Of a stretch of 55,079 bases of DNA, positions 49,348 through 55,079 are shown piece by piece; position 1 is the first letter of the stretch, and each line of letters begins with the position of its first letter. Both the position numbers and the translations under genes were made by a program. The notes beneath the pieces were generated by a model. It was given only the letters and a program-made list of their open reading frames with translations, was not told the DNA's origin and did no database searches. The DNA comes from Bacillota bacterium. GTDB taxonomy: Bacteria; Bacillota; Clostridia; Tissierellales; Peptoniphilaceae. The stretch covers positions 1-55,079 of the forward strand of contig JAQYCE010000046.1 of NCBI GenBank assembly GCA_029003555.1, written 5' to 3'.

Positions 49348-50700
49348 CTACTTTCCCCCACCGATCTTCCGCTTAATCCGGAAGGCAGGGGCTGAAAAAT
49401 ACTCCCTGGCTCCGGAAATAATTCCAGATTGCCCAATCCGGGCATAGACGCCGGCAAATTCTTCCATATACATAAAGAGGCCGATGACATGGCCAAAGTC
49501 TCCTAGCTTAAATTCATAGTCTTCCATATAAAGGAAGGGGGTGGGATCGACATCGATGTATTCCTGGTAGATGTACTCATCAAAAGCCAGGTCATCCACG
49601 ATCTTGGCCCATTCCTCCCGGCTGTGCTCCCGGCCCAGGAGGATCCCCTGGGAGGCGTAGGAGTTGTAGGGCTTAAGGATCCAATCATCTTTTTCCACTT
49701 TGACCCGGTCCTTGTCTTCTTGGGTCAGGATTTCTTTGGTCAGGGGAACGTGGGCCTTGACGAAGTCCCTTTCCATGGGACTGAGGATTTCCAAAGTTTC
49801 CGAGTCATGGAGGACCTTGAAAATGGTCTTGGCATGCATAATCTGGGACCGGAAGGACCCCATGGAAATAAAGGCCTGGTCCTTATAGGCCTGGAGGAAG
49901 TCCTGGCATTGGTCGATTCGGTCCAGGAAGTCCGAGGTCACCATCCGGCGGTAGACCAGGTCGATGGCGGCCTCCCTCCCCGTATAGGGGTCCGTCCCAT
50001 AAAGGACGCCCTCCCGGTATTCCATGGTCCGGGGGTCAGTCAGGGTGCAATCAAAGCCTTCCTTCTCGAAGACCTCATGGAAGTGGCGGAACTCCTTTTC
50101 CGTCATCTTGTCCTCGAAGTCGACGATAGCCACCGTCTGGGGCAGCTTGCCTTTTAGCCTCTTGTACTCCCCGGTCAGGGCTTCCACCAACGGGCGGAAG
50201 AGGGGGTAGCGGGCGATCTCCCAGTCCCCGGCCATGGCTTCCATGGCCTTGGATTTGAGGAGGAGCTTGCCCAGGACCCGGTCCTCATTCATGGCCGAGG
50301 ACCCGTCGGTGTTGAGCTCGCAGAACTGAAAATCACCATCACCATTATAAAATATATCATATCGGCCCACAGGAACCGGGGTCGTGTAGCCCGGATCGAT
50401 CAAAATCAGGTCCTCCAGGGCCTTTGAAAAGTGGAAGGAGGCCCGGTAGTCGGGATCTTCAAGGAACTTGGCCGTTACCTTGTGGCCAATGGAAGCCATG
50501 GTATCGAGGATGGACCGGAAAAAGGCCTCATCCTCCTCTTCAAAATAAAAGCCCTGGTAGGTCATGGGAATGGGATCCCCGGGGATCAGCCGCCGCTTGT
50601 TCTCCGACCGCTCCATGATCCCCCGGTAGTCCTGCTCATAGTATCGGGGCTGGCCCATGACCATCCGGATATAGTCTTTGGTAAATTCGTTGATAAACAT
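49348..50700 (-). CDS. ATP-grasp ligase, glutathionylspermidine synthase-like
   Basis: The 450-residue enzyme has ATP-grasp features: FCELNTDGSSAMNEDR near 128 (pre-ATP-grasp type), KDDWILKPYNSYASQGILLG near 345 (nucleotide lysine) and EYIYQEYIDVDPTPF near 380. The layout recalls the synthetase domain of glutathionylspermidine synthase rather than GshB. Such enzymes form an amide bond on a peptide carboxylate. It lies 54 nt after a glutamate-cysteine ligase, so gamma-glutamylcysteine may be its substrate, with Gly or an amine added. RBS AGGAGTTCT. Specificity is not readable. Confidence 0.78.
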   Translation of the reverse strand: MFINEFTKDYIRMVMGQPRYYEQDYRGIMERSENKRRLIPGDPIPMTYQGFYFEEEDEAFFRSILDTMASIGHKVTAKFLEDPDYRASFHFSKALEDLILIDPGYTTPVPVGRYDIFYNGDGDFQFCELNTDGSSAMNEDRVLGKLLLKSKAMEAMAGDWEIARYPLFRPLVEALTGEYKRLKGKLPQTVAIVDFEDKMTEKEFRHFHEVFEKEGFDCTLTDPRTMEYREGVLYGTDPYTGREAAIDLVYRRMVTSDFLDRIDQCQDFLQAYKDQAFISMGSFRSQIMHAKTIFKVLHDSETLEILSPMERDFVKAHVPLTKEILTQEDKDRVKVEKDDWILKPYNSYASQGILLGREHSREEWAKIVDDLAFDEYIYQEYIDVDPTPFLYMEDYEFKLGDFGHVIGLFMYMEEFAGVYARIGQSGIISGAREYFSAPAFRIKRKIGGGK

Positions 50701-50754
50701 AGAACTCCTATCTATTTCGATGAGCCCTGTCCGCTTTCATCACGGTCTCACCGG

Positions 50755-52065
50755 TCAATCTTTCGTCTTGGCAAGGAGGATCTCCCTGAGCCCGTCCCAA
50801 CCCTCCTCTTCTTCCACCTTCTCATAATAGGTCCGGGGCGTTTCCAAGTGGGACCAGAGTTCCCGGAGGGGGGTCAAATAGGCCCTCTCTTCCTCAGGAA
50901 GCCCTTCATGGGCCAGGTCCAGGAGCTTGATCCCCCAGTTGGCAAAGTAGTCGGAGAGGTAGTAGCCGTGGATCCCGTTATCCCGCCCGGAGTCCATCCC
51001 CCGCTCCACCAGGTCGATGGAAACCGTCTTGAACTTCCGGTCCAAGCGGTCCAGGTTTTGGGTGTCATAGAAAAGCCCCTTGACCAGGGCCGTCACCGCC
51101 AGGGAAAGGTCCAGGGGAAGGGCGTCCATGGGACGAACCTCCAGGAAGCCCTTGACCCGGATGTCCGGGAAGACAATCCCCAGAACCTGGTCGATCAGTC
51201 CGGCCCACTCCTCCTCGGATTCGGCCCGGTCCATAGCCTGAGAAAGGGTTATATCCCCCGTTTCCACCTCCTGTCCCCCTTCCACCCGGAAGAGGATGAC
51301 CCGGTCGAGAAGCCAGTCGGCATAGGAAGCATAAGAAAAGTCCTCATCAAAAGCGGTCGGCACCAAGCCCGTTCGGTCAGGATCGGTCCCCCGCCAAATC
51401 TCCTGGCGGGCGTTGAACTTGTCCCGCTTCTCTCCGCCCATCCGGGAAACGGAGTCCGTCAGGGTGTAGAGGATGGGGACCAGGGCCGTCAGGACCCGGT
51501 ACTTCTTTTGGAAGTCCTCCGGTCCGAAGTAGTCGATGGAGACCTGGAGGGCGCAGGAAAGCCGCATCATCTTCCGGGAATGGGGACCATGAGCCCCCAG
51601 CCAATCGTTCATGATCCGGTAGCGTTCCTTGGCAATGATGGGGACCTCCAGGGCACGGTTGTCCGGATCAACCCCCAGAGCCATCATTCCGTAACCGTAT
51701 TTTTCAAGGACAGGAAGGAGGAGGTTATAGGCCCGCCGGGCCCGGTCTTCCAGGACCTTGAGGTCAGGGGATTGGGTCAGGGAAACCTCAAACTGGGCCC
51801 CCGGCTCAATGGACACGGCCATCTCCTCATTACGGACCCCGGCAATATGGCCGTTAATCCGGACGGGTTCCAGGCCGGGCATCTGGGCCAGTTCCTCCAG
51901 GATTTCTAGAACCCCGGGCTGACCCTCATAAAAAATCCGCCGTCCGGTCGCCCGGTCGACAATGAAATGCTCCATCTCGATGCCTACCTGACCCTGGCCC
52001 GGTTTTTTATCAGACTTGATCCGGTCGACAATCCGGTCTATTTTTTCCTGTCTTGTTCTTTTCAT
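50755..52065 (-). CDS. gshA: Glutamate--cysteine ligase (GCS2 family)
   Basis: This would make gamma-glutamylcysteine from Glu, Cys and ATP. I start at ATG 52065 (MKRTRQEKIDRIVDRIK); the frame stays open further upstream, but that part is antisense to the MBL-fold gene. The 436 residues show the GCS2 pattern: VGIEMEHFIVD near 31, SIEPGAQFEVSLTQSPDL near 105, CALQVSIDYF and LEVRPMDALPLDLSLAV. RBS GGAAGGACAATAAGG is modest. It heads a three-gene run with the ATP-grasp ligase and DUF3825 protein, divergent from the MBL gene. Confidence 0.9.
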   Translation of the reverse strand: MKRTRQEKIDRIVDRIKSDKKPGQGQVGIEMEHFIVDRATGRRIFYEGQPGVLEILEELAQMPGLEPVRINGHIAGVRNEEMAVSIEPGAQFEVSLTQSPDLKVLEDRARRAYNLLLPVLEKYGYGMMALGVDPDNRALEVPIIAKERYRIMNDWLGAHGPHSRKMMRLSCALQVSIDYFGPEDFQKKYRVLTALVPILYTLTDSVSRMGGEKRDKFNARQEIWRGTDPDRTGLVPTAFDEDFSYASYADWLLDRVILFRVEGGQEVETGDITLSQAMDRAESEEEWAGLIDQVLGIVFPDIRVKGFLEVRPMDALPLDLSLAVTALVKGLFYDTQNLDRLDRKFKTVSIDLVERGMDSGRDNGIHGYYLSDYFANWGIKLLDLAHEGLPEEERAYLTPLRELWSHLETPRTYYEKVEEEEGWDGLREILLAKTKD

Positions 52066-52209
52066 CCTTATTGTCCTTCCTTCGCTGGCTAGATATCTTT
52101 TTAATGTATACCCAGGATTGACAAAAGATTGCATTCCTCCCCGACTTGACCCCTTGCGGAAGGGAAGGGGTATATAATGGGAGAAAATGAAAAAACAAAA
52201 GGAGGCCAT

Positions 52210-52968
52210 ATGTCGACGGTAATCACCCTGACCTATCTTTATAATTCCGGCTTTTCCCTGGACTTCCCCGACCGCTTCCTGGTTGTGGATTACGTCCAAG
52301 GGCCTCTCGCCCTCCCCAAGGATAAGCCTACCACCTTCATTGTCACCCATGCCCACAGTGACCACTACACGCCCCGAATCTTCACCATGGAGGGGGCCCA
52401 TGAGGCGACCTATGTTCTCTCCACGGACGTGGAAGAATCCCCCTCTGACGGCAAGTTCATCCAGCTCTCCCGAACCCAGGAAGAGACCCGCCGAAAAAAG
52501 ATCATCTACAATCCCGACCGGACCCTCCGCCTGGAGCCGGGGGACAGCGAAAGCTTCCAGGGCATCCAATGGACCGCCTTCGGATCCACTGACCAGGGGA
52601 TCTCCATTCTCTTTGAAGTGGGCGGGATCTCCTTCTTCCACGCCGGAGACCTCAACGCCTGGAAGTGGCCGGATTGGCCCGTAGAAGACCAGGACCGGGA
52701 AGTCAGCGACTTCATGGAGGTCCTGGATGACCTGGAAAACTTCCCCGTGGATATCCTCTTCGCCCCCCTGGACCCCCGCCTGGAGGCCAATGCCTTCCTG
52801 GGCCCCATGGCCATGATCCAAAGGCTTAAGCCCCAGATGTTTATCCCCATGCACTTCCGGGAGAAAATGGACATCACCCAATTCTTCAAGGAACACTACC
52901 AGGACCAGACCAAAACCTTCCTGACGGAAATAACAGGAAAAGGCCAGCAGATCCGGATCCGGAGCTGA
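52210..52968 (+). CDS. Metallo-beta-lactamase-fold hydrolase (UlaG-like)
   Basis: Start 52210 (MSTVITLTYLYNSGF) has RBS AAAGGAGG; it gives 252 residues. Metal ligands: THAHSDHYTPRIF (HxHxDH), FFHAGDLNAWKW, and a C-terminal MHFREKMD His. The short GFSLDF opening is typical of the UlaG/UPF0173 branch, whose members act on diverse phosphodiesters or lactones. The substrate is unknown. It is plus-strand, divergent from gshA and convergent with ackA. Confidence 0.88.
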   Translation: MSTVITLTYLYNSGFSLDFPDRFLVVDYVQGPLALPKDKPTTFIVTHAHSDHYTPRIFTMEGAHEATYVLSTDVEESPSDGKFIQLSRTQEETRRKKIIYNPDRTLRLEPGDSESFQGIQWTAFGSTDQGISILFEVGGISFFHAGDLNAWKWPDWPVEDQDREVSDFMEVLDDLENFPVDILFAPLDPRLEANAFLGPMAMIQRLKPQMFIPMHFREKMDITQFFKEHYQDQTKTFLTEITGKGQQIRIRS

Positions 52969-53080
52969 GCCAGGGGGTGGCTACCCTGGTAAACCGCAAA
53001 ATTGACCTCCAGCCAGGGTAGGGCCGCCCTGGCAAATCGCAAAATTGGACCCCAGCCAGGGACGACCTCCCTGGGAAACG
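52968..53080. repeat. 43-bp palindromic tandem repeat, locus B
   Basis: Units start at 52984 and 53027, with a partial unit before (CCAGGGGGTGG) and another beginning near 53069 (CCCTGGGAAACG). Core: CCCTGG(T/C)AAA, CGCAAAATTG, CAGCCAGGG. The period (43 nt) and the CCCTGG...CCAGGG arms match locus A, 5 kb away, while the unit centres differ. Confidence 0.85.
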
Positions 53081-53086
53081 AGATAA

Positions 53087-53138
53087 TAAAAAAAGGCTGT
53101 GCCGGAACAGTTTGTTTGTTCCGGTACAGCCTTTTTTA
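53087..53138. terminator. Bidirectional terminator between the MBL gene and ackA
   Basis: Stem AAGGCTGTGCCGGAACAG ... CTGT-type arm TTGTTCCGGTACAGCCTT (53092-53132) with an A-run on one side and TTTTTT on the other; it serves both convergent genes. Confidence 0.93.
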
Positions 53139-53149
53139 ATTTCCTGTGA

Positions 53150-54352
53150 TTACTTTCCTTCAACCAAACACTTGGTATCCCGGGCGATCATGAGTTCTTC
53201 GTCGGTGGGGATGACCATGACTTTGATGGCGGAATCTTCGGCGGAGATGACCTTCTCCTTGGGCTTGCGCTGGTTGTTGATATCCTTATCCAGCTTGACG
53301 CCAATGATCTCCAGACCGTCGCAGATGACTTCCCGGTCCTTGGATCCGTTCTCGCCGATCCCACCGGTGAAAGTGATGGCGTCGATCCGGCCACCCATCA
53401 TGGTGGCATATGCGCCGATGGTCTCCCGGCAGCGACAATGGAACATCTTCAGGGCCAGCTGGCAGTTCTCATCACCTGATTCAGCCCCCTTCTCCAGGTC
53501 TCTGAAGTCGGAGGAGAGGCCGGATATGCCCAGGACGCCGGATTCTTTGTTGAGGACCTTGTCCACCTCATCCGGGCTCATGCCCAGCTGCTTGATCATA
53601 TAAATGATGATGGAGGGGTCCAGGTCGCCGGACCGTGTCCCCATGGGGAGGCCGGCTAAGGGGGTCAGGCCCATAGAGGTCATGATGGACTTGCCGTTTT
53701 TGACGGCGGTGATGGAGGACCCGTTGCCCAGATGGCAGGAGATGAGGTTGACTTCCTCTACCGGCTTGCCCAGAAGTTCAGCCGCACGCTTGGTGATGAA
53801 GTTGTGGGAAGTTCCATGGAAGCCGTAGCGGCGTATGCCCTGTTCTTTGTAATAGGACAGGGGGATGGGGTAAACAAAGTTTTCCTGGGGCATAGTCTGG
53901 TGGAAGGCGGTGTCGAAGACGGCGACCTGGGGCTTGCCTTCCAGGAGGGACGAGCAGGCCTGAATCCCTTGGAGGTTGGCAGGGTTGTGGAGGGGGGAGA
54001 AGGGAACCACTTCTTGGATGGCTTCCAGGACATCCTGGTCAATAATGGTGGACTTGGTGACTTTTTCCCCGCCATGGACCACCCGGTGGCCGACGGCATC
54101 AATTTCCTGGAGATCCTTGATGACCCCGTGGTCAGGAGAAGTCAGGGCCTCGAAGACCAGCTCGACCGCCTTCTTATGGTCGGGAATGGCCGTCTCCAGT
54201 TCAAAATCTCCCTTGGCCGTCTCCTGCTCAATCCGGGAGCTATCGATGGCAATTCTCTCCACCAGGCCCTTGGCCAGGACCTCTTCCTTGTCCATGTCGA
54301 AAAGCTGGTATTTCAGTGAAGATGACCCGCAGTTAATGACTAAAATTTTCAT
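53150..54352 (-). CDS. ackA: Acetate kinase
   Basis: AckA makes ATP and acetate from acetyl phosphate, the last step of acetate fermentation. The 400-residue ASKHA-fold enzyme is complete: start MKILVINCGSSSLKYQLF, HRVVHGGEKV near 92, FDTAFHQTMP near 147, the GFHGTSHNF loop, HLGNGSSITAVKNG and FTGGIGENG near 325. RBS AGGAGGATCGA. No pta is adjacent. Confidence 0.98.
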   Translation of the reverse strand: MKILVINCGSSSLKYQLFDMDKEEVLAKGLVERIAIDSSRIEQETAKGDFELETAIPDHKKAVELVFEALTSPDHGVIKDLQEIDAVGHRVVHGGEKVTKSTIIDQDVLEAIQEVVPFSPLHNPANLQGIQACSSLLEGKPQVAVFDTAFHQTMPQENFVYPIPLSYYKEQGIRRYGFHGTSHNFITKRAAELLGKPVEEVNLISCHLGNGSSITAVKNGKSIMTSMGLTPLAGLPMGTRSGDLDPSIIIYMIKQLGMSPDEVDKVLNKESGVLGISGLSSDFRDLEKGAESGDENCQLALKMFHCRCRETIGAYATMMGGRIDAITFTGGIGENGSKDREVICDGLEIIGVKLDKDINNQRKPKEKVISAEDSAIKVMVIPTDEELMIARDTKCLVEGK

Positions 54353-54411
54353 TCGATCCTCCTATTTTCCTTCAATCCGGTCTCGTCTTATCTTATCAGC
54401 TGTCTCTCTTT

Positions 54412-55077
54412 TTACCCTCTTCCGTCGGTCCAAAGCGGGGAAGGGTAGGTCCCCTCTTCCCACTTTTTCCGGAAGCCTTCCTGAACCCGGGCCTTGTCCT
54501 CCTGGTAGGTCACCCCCATCCAGGCCTGGTCGGTGGTCAGGACCCGGACCCGGGCCTCCCCCTCCTCCAGCTGGCGGCTGATGACCGAAGGCAGGTAGCA
54601 TTCGGCTTTCAAGGGGTTTTCGGGAAGCTCATTCTTAATAAAAGAACGAAGTTCTTCTTGGATGGCCCCCCTGAATGAAGGCCGGAAGCCCCAGAAGTTC
54701 ATGGACACCGGGCTGTCTCCGGGAAGGAGGACCTCCCGGTCCTCTCCGCCTTCACCGGTGACCAAGGACTTCCCGTCCTCTCCTTCCTGGAAGATCCGGG
54801 TATGCTCCACAACCCGGACCAGGTAGCCCCCCTCCACCTGGCAGACCCCCCGGGAAACCGACCCGTTGGCGGTCAAAGTCTTATTGAGCCGGTAGGCCAC
54901 CATAGCGTGGGTGGGGATCCCCTCTCCCGGATCTTGGGCCAGGAAATCATAAATCAGCGAAAAGGCCCGGTCCCCATAATAATCATCCGCATTGATGACG
55001 GCAAAGGAGCTATCTACCAGTTCCCGGGCGGCATAGACCGCCTGGGCCGTTCCCCAGGGCTTCTTCCTCCCCTCGGG
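54412..55077 (-). CDS. Sugar-nucleotide transferase-like protein, 5' part cut by the window
   Basis: The frame is open to the window edge, so the true start is outside. The visible 222 residues include KKPWGTAQAVYAARELV and FAVINADDYYGDRAFSLIYDFL, the substrate-binding and metal Asp (NADD) motifs of the NTP-transferase fold (MobA/GlmU/UTP-glucose-1-P uridylyltransferase superfamily). The C-terminal part (PVSMNFWGFRPSF) resembles a family often annotated only as nucleotidyltransferase. The exact sugar or alcohol is unknown. It is upstream of ackA by 59 nt on the same strand. Confidence 0.82.
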   Translation of the reverse strand, partial: PEGRKKPWGTAQAVYAARELVDSSFAVINADDYYGDRAFSLIYDFLAQDPGEGIPTHAMVAYRLNKTLTANGSVSRGVCQVEGGYLVRVVEHTRIFQEGEDGKSLVTGEGGEDREVLLPGDSPVSMNFWGFRPSFRGAIQEELRSFIKNELPENPLKAECYLPSVISRQLEEGEARVRVLTTDQAWMGVTYQEDKARVQEGFRKKWEEGTYPSPLWTDGRG

Positions 55078-55079
55078 GA

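Noticed and set aside
52066..52896. N-terminal extension of gshA by 277 codons
   Set aside because: The extension is antisense to the MBL-fold gene and has no GCS similarity; ATG 52065 fits family length and has an RBS.
47758..53080. CRISPR array
   Set aside because: Only two to three adjacent units per locus, no unique spacers between repeats, no cas genes.

Overview
The window reads as one stretch of chromosome from an anaerobic, low-oxygen-adapted Gram-positive bacterium (Bacillota, Clostridia/Tissierellia-like). The evidence is a large Bacillus-type SRP RNA, a T-box riboswitch, a CtsR operator, Rex, rubredoxin and ferredoxin, FeoAB iron uptake, AckA, and the Bacillus-like tmk-yaaQ-holB-ricT-rsmI gene order. 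I cannot name the genus. Coding density is high and nearly everything is on the minus strand. The only convincing plus-strand genes are the rubredoxin, a GH13 branching enzyme and a metallo-beta-lactamase-fold protein.

Layout (transcription mostly right to left). 1-370: SRP RNA behind tRNA-Ser(GGA), sharing a strong promoter. 534-3355: LURP-one-like protein, AsnA and an MFS exporter. 3496-7161: heat-shock operon dnaJ-like/clpB with a CtsR box on its promoter. 7275-12773: cardiolipin synthase, a small membrane protein, Rex, an ABC-F ATPase and a GDPD-like protein that appears catalytically dead. 12793-15155: TypA and an RsbW-like kinase. 15361-15677: rubredoxin. 15681-24232: proteostasis block tig-clpP-clpX-lon, followed by engB, a GT4 glycosyltransferase and a VTT membrane protein.

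24331-28787 is the most interesting part: a Met T-box leader drives metY, a metA::aspartate-kinase fusion, and asd. One operon therefore covers four of the five steps from aspartate to homocysteine; homoserine dehydrogenase is absent. The kinase has no ACT domain, so control may rest mainly on the T-box. Next to it (28822-30205) is a visibly AT-rich insert with a secreted Cys-rich protein and a small membrane protein. Beyond that lies a decayed second copy of the T-box terminator and of a metA fragment (30206-30433), directly downstream of the feo operon.

30446-33566: feoA-feoA-feoB plus a FeoB-associated Cys-rich peptide, with two GTTA-N8-TAAC inverted repeats at the promoters. 33660-38395: DegV, CCA-adding enzyme, GlmM and a G5/3D cell-wall protein. 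38513-44617: rsmI, ferredoxin, ricT, holB, yaaQ, tmk and an NAD synthetase whose glutaminase domain lacks its cysteine. 44666-45274: an SH3 protein. 45458-47614: a eukaryote-type branching enzyme. 48006-52065: a glutamate-cysteine ligase, an ATP-grasp ligase and a DUF3825 protein, which may make a small thiol. 52210-55079: MBL-fold protein, AckA and a truncated nucleotidyltransferase. A 43-bp palindromic tandem repeat occurs at two intergenic sites (about 47758 and 52984).
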